Shown here piece by piece: positions 26,232 to 34,823 of a stretch of DNA of 41,681 bases; within the stretch, counting starts at the first letter, position 1; every line of letters starts with the position of its first letter. The notes below the pieces were generated by a model. That model did no database searches and was not told the origin of the DNA. It was given only the letters and a program-made list of their open reading frames with translations. Made by a program: the position numbers and the translations under genes. Location: NCBI GenBank assembly GCA_031275035.1, contig JAISPH010000046.1, positions 1-41,681 on the forward strand. The letters are read 5' to 3'. This DNA comes from Treponema sp. (GTDB taxonomy: Bacteria > Spirochaetota > Spirochaetia > Treponematales > Breznakiellaceae).

Positions 26232-27749
26232 ATGCCGGGGCAGTCCCCTGTTGTTAATGCCAGAAAAATAAGCAAGACCTTCAGCGGCGTGTATGTTTTG
26301 CGGGATGTTGATTTTGATATCTGTCCCGGGGAGATCCATGCGCTGATTGGAGAAAACGGAGCGGGTAAATCCACGCTGGTTAAAATTATCGGCGGCGTCT
26401 ATTCCCCCACCGGGGGCCAGCTGCTTGTTAACGGCAGTCCGGTACGGTTCAAAGACCCCCACTCTGCCCGCGAAGGGGGGATCGCCCTGATTCATCAGGA
26501 GCCTCTTACCTTTCAGGATCTCAACGTTACGGAGAATCTCTACCTGGGGCATACCCGGGGAAAGGGCGGCCCCTTTATCCGCTGGCGGGATCTCTACAAA
26601 CAATCCGACGCCCTGTTGGAAAGCCTCGGGGTCCGTATGCGGAGCCGGGACCCGGTCCGGGGAATGACCATAGCGGATCAGCAGATGATCGAAATTGCCT
26701 GCGCCCTGTCCCAGAACGCCCAGGTGATCATTATGGATGAGCCTACCGCCGCCCTTTCCCACGGCGAAGTGGCCACCCTTTTTGAAATGATTAAGCGGCT
26801 TAAAGAACAGGGCAAGGCCATTATCTTTATCGGGCACCGCCTGGACGAGATTTTACAGATAGCCGACCGTATCACGGTGTTGCGGGACGGCAGGCTTGTG
26901 GGCGAGTGCCTTAAAAAAGAGGCGGATCAGGACAAGCTTGTTCACATGATGATAAACAGAACCTTTAACGAACTGATCGTTAAAGAGACGGTTCCCATCG
27001 GCGAAGTGCTGCTGGAAACCAGGGGGCTTAACTATCCCGGTCAGTATAAGGACGTCAGCCTCAATGTCCGCCGGGGAGAAATTGTGGGAATGGCCGGTCT
27101 TGTTGGCGCCGGCCGCAGCGAGGTCGCCTCCGCCATTTTCGGCACCCAGCCGGCGGTTTCCGGGGAGATCTACATCAAGGGCGAAAAGGTAACCATTAAG
27201 AATCCGCGCATTGCCATGAAAAAGGGGGTGTCCATGGTTTCGGAGGACCGGGCGCGGACCGGTTTGGTAACCCCCTTCAGCATCAAGTACAACATGACCT
27301 TTGCCGTTTTGGACCGTATTGTGTCAAGGCTCGGCTTCGTACAGCTCCCCAAAGAGGACGCTCTGGTCAAGCGGTATGTGGCTTATCTGAATGTACGCAT
27401 GCGGGATGCGAACCAGCCTGTGCGGGAACTTTCCGGCGGTAATCAGCAAAAAGTGGTTATCGCCAAGTGGCTTTTAACGGAATCGGAGGTTTTGATACTC
27501 GATGAACCGACCCGGGGCATTGATGTGGGCGCTAAGGCGGAGGTATATAAGCTGATCAACGAACTGGCCAAGCAGGGCAAGGCGATTTTGATGATTTCAT
27601 CGGAATTGCCGGAGATACTGCAGTTGTCGGACCGGGTATACGTTATGTGCGACGGCCATATTACCGCCGAGTTTGGCCGGGACGAACTGGACAGCAAGAA
27701 AATAATGGTGGCGGCCTCAACTGCCAGGGAACGGAGTGCGGTGCGATGA
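26232..27749 (+). CDS. sugar ABC transporter double ATPase (rhamnose-type), importer 4
   Basis: 505 residues. NBD1: Walker A GENGAGKST (about 40-48), signature MTIADQQMIEIACAL, VIIMDEPTAAL. NBD2: degenerate GLVGAGRSE (about 289), LSGGNQQKVVIAKW (about 400), LILDEPTRGIDVG. GAGGAG lies four bases before the ATG. The TGA stop overlaps the ATG of the first permease (ATGA at 27746), indicating coupled translation. By context it corresponds to the ATPase of a RhaSTPQ-type rhamnose importer. Confidence 0.9.
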   Translation: MPGQSPVVNARKISKTFSGVYVLRDVDFDICPGEIHALIGENGAGKSTLVKIIGGVYSPTGGQLLVNGSPVRFKDPHSAREGGIALIHQEPLTFQDLNVTENLYLGHTRGKGGPFIRWRDLYKQSDALLESLGVRMRSRDPVRGMTIADQQMIEIACALSQNAQVIIMDEPTAALSHGEVATLFEMIKRLKEQGKAIIFIGHRLDEILQIADRITVLRDGRLVGECLKKEADQDKLVHMMINRTFNELIVKETVPIGEVLLETRGLNYPGQYKDVSLNVRRGEIVGMAGLVGAGRSEVASAIFGTQPAVSGEIYIKGEKVTIKNPRIAMKKGVSMVSEDRARTGLVTPFSIKYNMTFAVLDRIVSRLGFVQLPKEDALVKRYVAYLNVRMRDANQPVRELSGGNQQKVVIAKWLLTESEVLILDEPTRGIDVGAKAEVYKLINELAKQGKAILMISSELPEILQLSDRVYVMCDGHITAEFGRDELDSKKIMVAASTARERSAVR

Positions 27750-28762
27750 ATACCAGTCTGAAACGGTTTCTCAATAATAACATTAAAGAGATCGTTACCT
27801 TCGGCATTATTATTCTGATATTTCTGATTTCCGGCATTGCCAGGCCGGAACTTTTTGCCAGGGAACGGCTGCCCAATGTTATCAACAGCGTTTTGCTCTG
27901 GATGCCCCTGAACCTGACTATGGCCATGGGCATGATGATGGTCGTAATAATAAGGGATATTGATCTTTCCATCGGTTCCGGGGTTGCCCTGAGCGCCATG
28001 GTTGCGGGGATCATGTTCAGGGATTTCGGCGCTTCCCTCTGGGTAGGAATTATTGTTTCCCTGGCGGTTGGTTCTCTGGGCGGCGCCTTCAACGGTTTCC
28101 TCATCGCCTATCTCAAGATTCCCGCCATTATTGTTACCCTGGGCACCCTGAATGCATTCCGGGGACTTACCTATATTATTTCCCACGGCAAGATGGTTAC
28201 GGGCTATGAGCTTCCCCCGGGCATGAGCAACGCCGTATCCCGGGGGTTTGCCTTCGGCGATTATCTGATTCCCTGGCTGGTGGTTATCGCCGTCGTTATT
28301 GCCCTGCTGTTTTTCCTGATGTTGAGGTATACCCATTTGGGCCGGGAATTGTATGCGGTCGGCTCAAACCGGGAAGCGGCGCACCTGCGGGGCATCAACT
28401 GTAAAAAAACGGAATTTCTGATCTTTCTGATCACGGGTTTTCTCTGCGGCATCACCGCCATGATGTCCGCTTCCCGTTTCGGTTACGTGAGCCCCAACAA
28501 TACCGGGAACGGTTTGGAGTTTGTCGTTATTTCGGCAACCATCATCGGCGGCGTCAGCGTTTCCGGCGGCAAGGGGACGGTGGTGGGGGTATTTCTTGGT
28601 TGCCTGCTGCTGGGGACCGTTAATACCATGATCGCCATGGTGGGTATTCCGGGTACGGTGCAGCGTTTCAGTTACGGGCTGATTATCGTAATAGCCCTGT
28701 TGATCGATCGTTTGGTAGCTGTTGTGCAGGATAGAGCAAAAATAAGCCCTAGAGGCGCATAA
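27746..28762 (+). CDS. sugar ABC transporter permease 1 (rhamnose-type), importer 4
   Basis: 338 residues from ATG 27746, overlapping the ATPase stop by four bases. BPD_transp_2 family: RDIDLSIGSGVALSAM, YLKIPAIIVTLGTLNAFRGL, LGRELYAVGSNREAAHLRGI and GGVSVSGGKGTVVGVFLG. The first hydrophobic helix begins near residue 12. It forms the heteromeric channel with the permease encoded next, as in rhaP/rhaQ. Confidence 0.9.
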   Translation: MNTSLKRFLNNNIKEIVTFGIIILIFLISGIARPELFARERLPNVINSVLLWMPLNLTMAMGMMMVVIIRDIDLSIGSGVALSAMVAGIMFRDFGASLWVGIIVSLAVGSLGGAFNGFLIAYLKIPAIIVTLGTLNAFRGLTYIISHGKMVTGYELPPGMSNAVSRGFAFGDYLIPWLVVIAVVIALLFFLMLRYTHLGRELYAVGSNREAAHLRGINCKKTEFLIFLITGFLCGITAMMSASRFGYVSPNNTGNGLEFVVISATIIGGVSVSGGKGTVVGVFLGCLLLGTVNTMIAMVGIPGTVQRFSYGLIIVIALLIDRLVAVVQDRAKISPRGA

Positions 28763-28774
28763 GGAAAGGTGCAG

Positions 28775-29779
28775 ATGACTGTTGGATCAATTAATACAAA
28801 CCGCCGCTATAAGATGCTGCAGCGTGTATTTGCATACCGGGAAATAGTGCCCTTTGTACTTTTAATTATTGTCCTCATCGTCAGCATGTCCCTTTCTTCC
28901 AGTTTTCGCGATCTGGCCTATCTTTTAAGGACTTCCACGCGGTACATGGAATTGGGAATGACCGCCCTTACCATGACGCTTATCATCACCGCCGGTATGA
29001 TTGACCTTTCGGTTCCCGCGGTGATGTGCTGTTCCGCCACGGTTACCGCTTTGCTCTTTCATGCGGGCGCTCCCATGGGCCTGACGATAACCCTTGGAAT
29101 GTTTACCGGCGCCGCCTGCGGCGCCTTAAACGGCGTGCTGATTGCCTACCTCAACCTGCCCGCCATGATTGTTACCATCGGTACCATGAATTTGTTCCGG
29201 GGTATTTCCCAGATCTTTATAGGCGACAAGAGCCTGGGATCTTTTCCCAAGTGGTTCAACAGTTTCGAGCGGAAGACCCTGTTTACCATAGGAGACGCCA
29301 ATGTCGGCGTAACGCTGCTGATCTTTGTGCTGGTAAGCCTGTTTTTCTATTTGATGCTGCACAGAACGAGGTTTGGAAGGAAGGTTTTCGCCATTGGGGC
29401 CAATGAACAGGCCGCCATTCACAGCGGCGTTAACACCAGGCGGGTTAAACTGGGGCTCTTTATCATGTCCGGTTTTGTATCCGCCGCAATGGGAATTCTT
29501 ACCATGTCCCGGCTGCTCCTGGTCCGTTACGACATGCACCTTAATTCGGAAATCGATGTGGTGATCATGGTGCTTTTGGGCGGGGCCGATATCAACGGCG
29601 GCCGGGGAAGCATCATCGGTACGGTGATCGCAGTTGTTCTGGTTATTATTCTTAAAACCGGTTTGATAGTGGCCAATATTACATCCGACGCCCAGATGTT
29701 TGTCATGGGTCTGATACTTTTAGTATCCATTATAATTCCTAATATCAGCTCATTGCTGCAGGAATTAAAGGATAAATAA
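28775..29779 (+). CDS. sugar ABC transporter permease 2 (rhamnose-type), importer 4
   Basis: 334 residues from ATG 28775 with AAGGAAAGG upstream; a GTG at 28769 abuts that site and is less likely. Family loop ITAGMIDLSVPAVMCCSA (GxxDLSV), YLNLPAMIVTIGTMNLFRG, FGRKVFAIGANEQAAIHSGV and GGADINGGRGSIIGTVIA. The two permeases are diverged from each other, as expected for a heterodimer. Confidence 0.9.
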   Translation: MTVGSINTNRRYKMLQRVFAYREIVPFVLLIIVLIVSMSLSSSFRDLAYLLRTSTRYMELGMTALTMTLIITAGMIDLSVPAVMCCSATVTALLFHAGAPMGLTITLGMFTGAACGALNGVLIAYLNLPAMIVTIGTMNLFRGISQIFIGDKSLGSFPKWFNSFERKTLFTIGDANVGVTLLIFVLVSLFFYLMLHRTRFGRKVFAIGANEQAAIHSGVNTRRVKLGLFIMSGFVSAAMGILTMSRLLLVRYDMHLNSEIDVVIMVLLGGADINGGRGSIIGTVIAVVLVIILKTGLIVANITSDAQMFVMGLILLVSIIIPNISSLLQELKDK

Positions 29780-29858
29780 CCGCCGGGATTATTCTGGCGG
29801 CGGAGCCGGTTCTGTTAATGATCCGGTTTATATGGAAGTTTCGATTACGGAGGAAACA

Positions 29859-30905
29859 ATGAAACTGACAAAGAGAACGTTGTTTACAGGATTATGCCTA
29901 ATCCTTGCAGCCCTTATGGCGTTTACCGCCTGCGGGGGGAAAAAACAGGCGGCAGGGGACAGCGGGAAAATAAAGATTTACTTTATCCCCAAAAATCTGG
30001 GAAACCCCTATTTCGTAGCCCTGGGTTCCGGCTTTGATCAGGCGATTCAGGAACTGGGGCCGGACAAATTCGAGTATATCTTCACCGGTCCCGCTACCCC
30101 CGAGGCCACCAGCCAGATCGAGTATGTGGAAGCCGCGGTACAGAACGGAGCCAAGGCTGTCTTTATCGCCGCCAATTCCAACGACGCCCTGAATCCAACT
30201 TTTGACGACGCCCGCAAGAAGGGCGTCCGGATCTACATCATCAATCAGGATATTCCCGGCAGCGAAGACCACCGGGACGCGGCGATTCTGCCGGTCAACT
30301 TCGATACCGTCGGCGTTGCCCAGCTTGACCTTTTGGGGGGCTATATCGGCTTTGAGGGCGAATTTGCCGTCCTTTCGGCCACCACCGATGCCCCGGATCA
30401 GAATTTCTGGGTTCAATCCATGAAGGATGAACTGGCAAAAGGTAATCCCAAATATGCCAAGATGAAACTGGTTGAAGTGGTATACGGTGATGATCAGCCT
30501 GAAAGGTCTACTACCGAGATGGAAGCCCTCATTACCAAGTGGCCCAATCTGAAGGGCGTGATTGCGCCTACCACCGTGGGCATTGCCGCCGCCGCCAAGG
30601 TTGTCCAGACCCGGGGTCTTGCCGACAAGATCAAGGTAACCGGCCTGGGGCTGCCCTCTGAAATGAAAGAATTCATCGTTGACGGATCTTCTCCGGGCTT
30701 CCAGCTCTGGGATCCTCCCGCGGAAGGCTATCTGGGGGTATATCTGGTAAACGCTGAAGTCAACGAAGGATTTGTTCCCGCCCCTGGCGCAAGTTTCAAT
30801 GCGGGCAAACTTGGCCAGAAAAAGATTGAGGCCAACGGACAGATCCTGACGCTTCAGACCCCGAAGGTTTTTGATAAAAATAACCTTGACGAATTTGTTT
30901 ACTAG
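29859..30905 (+). CDS. lipoprotein sugar-binding protein (rhamnose-type), importer 4
   Basis: 348 residues from ATG 29859, with GGAGGAAACA directly upstream. It is the only binding protein here with a lipobox: LMAFTAC followed by GGKKQ, so it should be a membrane-anchored lipoprotein. Peripla_BP_4 features: IKIYFIPKNLGNPYFVALGSGFD, VEAAVQNGAKAVFIAANSND, GVRIYIINQDI, EALITKWPNLKGVIAPTTVGIAAAA, IKVTGLGLPSEM and a DPPAEGYLGVYL segment. This resembles RhaS-type rhamnose binders. It comes last in the operon, after both permeases, and is followed by a MITE-like repeat and a terminator. Confidence 0.88.
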   Translation: MKLTKRTLFTGLCLILAALMAFTACGGKKQAAGDSGKIKIYFIPKNLGNPYFVALGSGFDQAIQELGPDKFEYIFTGPATPEATSQIEYVEAAVQNGAKAVFIAANSNDALNPTFDDARKKGVRIYIINQDIPGSEDHRDAAILPVNFDTVGVAQLDLLGGYIGFEGEFAVLSATTDAPDQNFWVQSMKDELAKGNPKYAKMKLVEVVYGDDQPERSTTEMEALITKWPNLKGVIAPTTVGIAAAAKVVQTRGLADKIKVTGLGLPSEMKEFIVDGSSPGFQLWDPPAEGYLGVYLVNAEVNEGFVPAPGASFNAGKLGQKKIEANGQILTLQTPKVFDKNNLDEFVY

Positions 30906-31045
30906 GAGTTTGCTGCGCTTGCGCATAAAATGGCATAAATATTCATTTTATGAATATTTATGCCTTACAGAACTCCGAAAGCACGCCCGTGACATGAAGG
31001 GCGTCAAAGGCGCCTGAGCCAAAAAATTCATAAGTGCAACAGGCT
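30905..31045 (+). repeat. MITE-like dispersed repeat, copy 3
   Basis: Begins GGAGTTTGCTGCGCTTGCGC within one base of the SBP stop and ends AAGTGCAACAGGCT. The first internal block is replaced by a hairpin GGCATAAATATTCAT...ATGAATATTTATGCC (about 30932-30963). The second block has TTGACGCCC-type pairing (ACGCCCGTGACATGAAGGGCGT). Ends and order match copies at 7846 and 18671, while the loops differ. Confidence 0.65.
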
Positions 31046-31068
31046 GTCAGGGCTGCATGTGTTTAAGG

Positions 31069-31106
31069 CGCAGGCTGCTTTCAAATGTGAAGGCAGCTTG
31101 CGTTTT
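31069..31106 (+). terminator. intrinsic terminator of the rhamnose-type operon
   Basis: CGCAGGCTGCTTTCA pairs with TGAAGGCAGCTTGCG (15 bp, two G-U pairs) around AATG, followed by TTTT. Confidence 0.7.
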
Positions 31107-31254
31107 GCAGCGTATTTGCGGGCGGGTCCATACCCGGAAATCCGCTTATGCGGGGGCATTTGGGTCCGGCGCAGTCTCGCTTGTGGGAGTATGGACATCC
31201 ATAAAATCCATAGCCCTTTCAGGGCTGACAATTAGTAGCAGGATTTATGCGCCG

Positions 31255-31335
31255 CTACGGCGGCGTGGAATTGTATCTTGCAGAACGGCGATACCTCCGC
31301 CTTTCAAGGCGGGGAGGGTCATTTTCAATTACAGG
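31255..31335 (+). repeat. IS200/IS605-type right-end-like sequence
   Basis: GGAATTGTATCTTGCAGAAC begins at 31267. The hairpin CCGCCTT/AAGGCGG (31297-31312) is followed by GGAGGGTCATTTTCAA. It resembles 13816-13880 read on the other strand, and shares the GGAATxTGTATCxTGCAGAAC block with 33721-33740. No transposase gene is nearby. The rest of the 31107-31254 gap holds small palindromes (for example CCGCTTATGCGG) and no gene I can support. Confidence 0.35.
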
Positions 31336-31345
31336 GAGATGAATC

Positions 31346-32146
31346 ATGAAAGGCCTAAAAGGAAAATCTGCTGTTGTTACTGGCGGGTCCAGGGGAATCG
31401 GCAAGGCTATTGTAGAACGGCTGCTGGAAGAAGATGTAAAGGTTCTCTTCTGCGGCAGAAATGAAAAGACGGGACAGGAAACCCAGGCGGAATTTAAACA
31501 AAAATACGGCGACAAGGTCTCTTTTATTGTAGCCGATATGGAAGACAAAAACACCCCTTCTGTCCTCTTTTCCAGGGCAAAATCCCTTTACGGCGATCCG
31601 GATTTTTTGGTTAATAATGCTTTTCCCTTTACCGCCAAGGCCTTGGACGCCACCTATGAAGACTGGATCCATATCTTTATGGCGGGCCCCGCGGCCTATG
31701 CCCGGATGATAGCGGAATTCGTCCAGTCCCGGCAAAAAAAGGAAGGGGCGGTGGTGTGCATCTCCAGCATTTCCGGCCATATTGCCCAGCCCTTCCGCTG
31801 GACCTATAATGCCGCCAAGGGCGCGGTCAAACAGCTTATCCGGTGCGCCGCGCTGGATCTGGCGCCGGCAGTCAGGGTCAATTGTATCAGTCCTGCCTGG
31901 GTCAAGACCGATGAGGTGCTGAAGGCGACGCCTGACAAAACTTGGGAGAGTACCCCCCAGGCGTGGAAGGAATACCACATGCTGCAAAGACTCCAGGAAC
32001 CCCGGGAGATTGCCGCCGCCGCCGCTTATCTTTTAAGCGACGACGCATGTGTTATTACCGGGCACGACCTCTTTGCCGATTCGGGATACCTGGCCATGGG
32101 ACCCGAAGGATTGGGCAAGACCGCCAACTATGCGGGCAGCGAGTAG
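31346..32146 (+). CDS. SDR-family oxidoreductase
   Basis: 266 residues. Classical short-chain dehydrogenase: TGGSRGIG (12-19) binds NAD(P), and the catalytic Ser (140-141), Y154 and K158 are in SSISGHIAQPFRWTYNAAKG. The usual NNAG reads NNAF, which can alter the loop near the cofactor. The C-terminal substrate loop is long (LKATPDKTWESTPQAWKEYH). GGGAGA lies before the ATG. The next gene, a cyclase-family hydrolase, follows after ten bases, suggesting consecutive steps such as oxidation of a deoxy-sugar acid and hydrolysis of the product (inference). Confidence 0.85.
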   Translation: MKGLKGKSAVVTGGSRGIGKAIVERLLEEDVKVLFCGRNEKTGQETQAEFKQKYGDKVSFIVADMEDKNTPSVLFSRAKSLYGDPDFLVNNAFPFTAKALDATYEDWIHIFMAGPAAYARMIAEFVQSRQKKEGAVVCISSISGHIAQPFRWTYNAAKGAVKQLIRCAALDLAPAVRVNCISPAWVKTDEVLKATPDKTWESTPQAWKEYHMLQRLQEPREIAAAAAYLLSDDACVITGHDLFADSGYLAMGPEGLGKTANYAGSE

Positions 32147-32156
32147 GAGTCATGTT

Positions 32157-32798
32157 ATGAGTAAAATAATAGATCTGACGGCGCCTATGTTTGACGGCGC
32201 TCCGACCATGCCCATGGATCCCAAGATGTCTCTGAGCTGGCACTGCAGCCTGGAAACCCTGGGTTATAATCTTTCCCGGCTGGTTACTTCGACCCATCAG
32301 GGTACCCACATGGACGCCGCCCGTCATTTTTATAATAACGGTGAAACCATAGATCAGGTCTCCCTGGACCGCTGTGTGGTCCGGGCGGTAAAGGCGGATC
32401 TAACCGGTAAAAAACCGGGGGAATCTATTGAGCCTGCGGATCTGGCGCCCTATGAAAAATTCATAGACCAGGGGGCCAGCGTACTGCTCCACACCGGCTG
32501 GGACAAACATTTCCCCAGCCCTTCCTTTTTTTCCGGTTTCCCCTATGTCTCCAAGGAGCTGGCGGACTGGTTTGTGGCAAAAAAAACCGGCATGGTCGGT
32601 ATGGATATGCCCACTCCCAACGGTACGGACTGGAAGTATGTTCATGTTAAAATGCTGGGGGCGGGGATTCTGATCGTAGAGGGAATCGCAAAAATGGAAG
32701 AGCTTCCCAAGGACAGCCTCTTTACATTCTATTCACTGCCCCTGAAACTGCAGGGCAGAGACGGTTCTCCGGTCCGGGCTATTGCCATACTGGATTAA
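32157..32798 (+). CDS. cyclase-family metal-dependent hydrolase (second)
   Basis: 213 residues from ATG 32157 with GGAG upstream; a longer frame would run inside the SDR gene. The metal motif is HQGTHMDAARH at 47-57 (H47, H51, D53, H57). The Pro of the usual HxGTHxDxPxH is Ala here, whereas the paralogue at 9227 keeps it. The distal part MDMPTPNGTDWKYVHVKML and ILIVEGI parallels that paralogue. Likely function: hydrolysis of a carbonyl or lactone substrate made by the SDR (inference). Confidence 0.83.
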   Translation: MSKIIDLTAPMFDGAPTMPMDPKMSLSWHCSLETLGYNLSRLVTSTHQGTHMDAARHFYNNGETIDQVSLDRCVVRAVKADLTGKKPGESIEPADLAPYEKFIDQGASVLLHTGWDKHFPSPSFFSGFPYVSKELADWFVAKKTGMVGMDMPTPNGTDWKYVHVKMLGAGILIVEGIAKMEELPKDSLFTFYSLPLKLQGRDGSPVRAIAILD

Positions 32799-32814
32799 AC
32801 AAACGCCGGAACCG

Positions 32815-32880
32815 TTCCGCCGGGTTTAAGCGCCGGCGCCCGCCGCCGGAAAACAGACGTTCCCGGCGGTTTTAGCCGGT
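32815..32880. terminator. GC-rich hairpins between convergent genes
   Basis: Several CCGCCGG/CCGGCGG pairs (for example around 32845 and 32865) with AAAA/TTTT flanks lie between the cyclase stop and the GntR gene end. They are probably terminators for both strands. Confidence 0.4.
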
Positions 32881-32884
32881 ATCT

Positions 32885-33595
32885 TTACGTTACGGCTTCG
32901 GCGGCCCGGATGTTTTCGGCAAGGTTGTACTGGGCCTTGGTAAGGTGGGAAAGCATTTCTTCGGCGGCCCGCTTTTCGTCTCCTGCCTGGATGGCCTGGA
33001 AAATAGCTATATGATCCTCAATGGTCTTGGCCGGCTGGCCGGGAATTTCCAGGGTTGCCTTTCGGGATTCCGCCAGCAGTTCTCCGAGCAGTTCCACAAT
33101 AATGGCAAAGGCCTTGTTTTGGGAAGCCCGGGCGATTTCCTGATGAAACTGATTATCCCCGTCAATCCCCACCCCTCCCGCTTCAACATCGGTCTGCATG
33201 GCAAGAATGGTACTGTAAATCCGGGAAAGCTGCTGTTTGGAGGCGTTTTTTGCCGCCAGGGCCGCCATGTGTACCTCAAGATGCTGGCGCACCTCGATTA
33301 TGTCCGCGGCGAGTTTTTTGTCCTGGGCAACCATGGCCGACAGGGGGGACAGGACATGTTCCAGGGATACGGAGTTGACATAGTTTCCGCCGCCGGGGAC
33401 GGAGTAAATATAACCCATGCTTTCCAGAGCCCGCAGGGCTTCCCGCAGACTTGTCCGGCTGACCCCCATTTCTTCCGCCAGTACCCTTTCGGGGGGAAAG
33501 CGCTGTCCCACCGAAAGGGCGCCGGAGCGGATACGCTGTACAATCATATCCACCACCTCTTCATATATGCGCTTATGTTGAAGCTGTTCAAACAT
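32885..33595 (-). CDS. GntR/FadR-family transcriptional regulator
   Basis: 236 residues. The N-terminal winged helix-turn-helix reads RIRSGALSVGQRFPPERVLAEEMGVSRTSLREALRALESMGYI. The C-terminal FCD domain is all-helical, with the metal-ligand pattern of FadR/PdhR/LldR-type sensors (HxxxH-like residues in EVRQHLEVHMAAL, FHQEIARAS and EDHIAIFQAI). These regulators sense carboxylic acids such as pyruvate, lactate or sugar acids. GGGAG precedes the ATG at 33595. It diverges from the E1 alpha gene whose promoter carries a direct repeat (33621, 33641). Confidence 0.88.
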   Translation of the reverse strand: MFEQLQHKRIYEEVVDMIVQRIRSGALSVGQRFPPERVLAEEMGVSRTSLREALRALESMGYIYSVPGGGNYVNSVSLEHVLSPLSAMVAQDKKLAADIIEVRQHLEVHMAALAAKNASKQQLSRIYSTILAMQTDVEAGGVGIDGDNQFHQEIARASQNKAFAIIVELLGELLAESRKATLEIPGQPAKTIEDHIAIFQAIQAGDEKRAAEEMLSHLTKAQYNLAENIRAAEAVT

Positions 33596-33620
33596 CTGAC
33601 ACTCCCAATCGGTTTGTAAA

Positions 33621-33666
33621 TAATACCAATTTTTATATTGTAATACCAGTTGTAATATGATATACT
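33621..33666 (+). promoter_or_regulatory. E1-E2 operon promoter with direct-repeat operator
   Basis: TTGTAA (33638-33643), 17-base spacer, TATACT (33661-33666). TAATACCAAT (33621-33630) and TAATACCAGT (33641-33650) are direct repeats exactly 20 bases apart, the second overlapping the -35. They are likely a binding site for the divergent GntR-type regulator. Confidence 0.65.
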
Positions 33667-33701
33667 TTTTCTGTCAAGGTTTTTGCAATCTTTTCATTCG
33701 C

Positions 33702-33800
33702 AGGGAGGGGTTAATGCCCCGGAATCTGTATCCTGCAGAACGGCGGCGCCGGGACCCGCTTTTTGGCGGGGAGCCTGTGCGGCGGGCCGTTTGTTTTTCA
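33702..33800 (+). repeat. repeat in the leader of the E1 alpha gene
   Basis: GGAATCTGTATCCTGCAGAACGG-type block at 33721-33745 is shared with 31267-31290, followed by the hairpin CCCGCT/GGCGGG (33755-33770) and GGAGCC. A GGGAGGGG plus ATG at 33714 precedes it, so the repeat may have inserted behind an original start; a second start signal lies after it at 33831. Confidence 0.4.
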
Positions 33801-33830
33801 CTATTAATCCGGTTTCCGGGAGGTAAGACG

Positions 33831-34823
33831 TTGAAACAGGAAAAACAACATTACAGCAAAGAACTTCTGCTGGATATTTACCTGGTTATGAAGCAGATCC
33901 GCCTTTTTGAAGAAACGGCTTTCCGTTTCTTCCAGGAAAACAAACTCCGGGGCTCGGTACACCTGTGCATAGGGCAGGAGGCAATTTGCTCTTCAATTAT
34001 CGCTCTCCTCAATGACGGGGACTATATAACCTCCACCCACCGGGGCCACGGCCACGGCATCGCCAAAAGCCGGGATCTGAAAAGCGCCTTCTCGGAACTT
34101 ATGGGAAAGGAAACCGGCTTTTGCCGCGGCCGGGGCGGGTCCATGCACATCTGCGATCTGGCCAAGGGAAACCTCGGGGCCAATGCTATTGTCGGCGGGG
34201 GTCTCCCCATCGCCGTGGGCGGCGCCCTGGCTCAAAAAATGCGGAAGACCAATCATGTTACGGTCGCTTTCTTCGGAGACGGCGCATCGAATCAGGGGAC
34301 TTTCCATGAATCCCTCAACCTGGCCTCGGTCTGGAAACTGCCGCTTATCTTTGTCTGCGAGAATAACGGCTTCGGCATCTCCGTGCCCGTCAGCCAGTCC
34401 ACGTCGGTAAAAAACATCGGCGACCGGGCCGCGGGTTATGATATGCCCGGTTATGTGATTGACGGCAACGATGTATTTGCCGTGCTGGACGCTTTTTCCC
34501 AATGCCTGGAACGGGGCCGGAAAGGGGAGGGGCCCTCCCTCATCGAGGCCAAAACATATCGCTGGAAAGGCCACTGGACCGGAGATCCCGAGGTTTACCG
34601 TACCCGGGAGGAAGTCGCCGCCTGGATGGAGAAGTGTCCCATCAAGCGGCTGCGGGCGTACCTCCTGGAAAATAAAATCGCCGCCGAAACGGAGCTTGAC
34701 GGTATTGACCGCCGGGCTCAGGCTGAAGTTGATGAAGCGGCCCGGTTTGCCCTGGAAAGCCCCGAACCGGATCCAGTCCGCGTAATGGACGGCATGTATG
34801 TAGAGGGAGGAGAGCCCAGATGA
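33831..34823 (+). CDS. thiamine-diphosphate dehydrogenase E1 alpha (AcoA/PdhA type)
   Basis: 330 residues from TTG 33831 (GGGAGG about seven bases upstream), matching family length. Starting at ATG 33714 would add a tail encoded by a repeat. The TPP motif GDGASNQGTFHESLN...ENN spans about 150-178. GSVHLCIGQEA, STHRGHGHGIAKS and GRGGSMHI are AcoA-like. Together with E1 beta it decarboxylates a 2-oxo acid, or cleaves an acetoin-like compound, and transfers the acyl unit to lipoyl-E2. Its stop overlaps the E1 beta start (ATGA at 34820). AcoA-like features and the sugar context leave the substrate open. Confidence 0.88.
   Translation: MKQEKQHYSKELLLDIYLVMKQIRLFEETAFRFFQENKLRGSVHLCIGQEAICSSIIALLNDGDYITSTHRGHGHGIAKSRDLKSAFSELMGKETGFCRGRGGSMHICDLAKGNLGANAIVGGGLPIAVGGALAQKMRKTNHVTVAFFGDGASNQGTFHESLNLASVWKLPLIFVCENNGFGISVPVSQSTSVKNIGDRAAGYDMPGYVIDGNDVFAVLDAFSQCLERGRKGEGPSLIEAKTYRWKGHWTGDPEVYRTREEVAAWMEKCPIKRLRAYLLENKIAAETELDGIDRRAQAEVDEAARFALESPEPDPVRVMDGMYVEGGEPR

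Noticed and set aside
31057..31464. 135-codon frame upstream of the first SDR
   Set aside because: It spans a terminator and a repeat and then overlaps the SDR gene in another frame.
33657..33830. N-terminal extension of E1 alpha
   Set aside because: It would translate the promoter -10 region and a repeat; family length and a ribosome binding site favour TTG 33831, although ATG 33714 remains possible.
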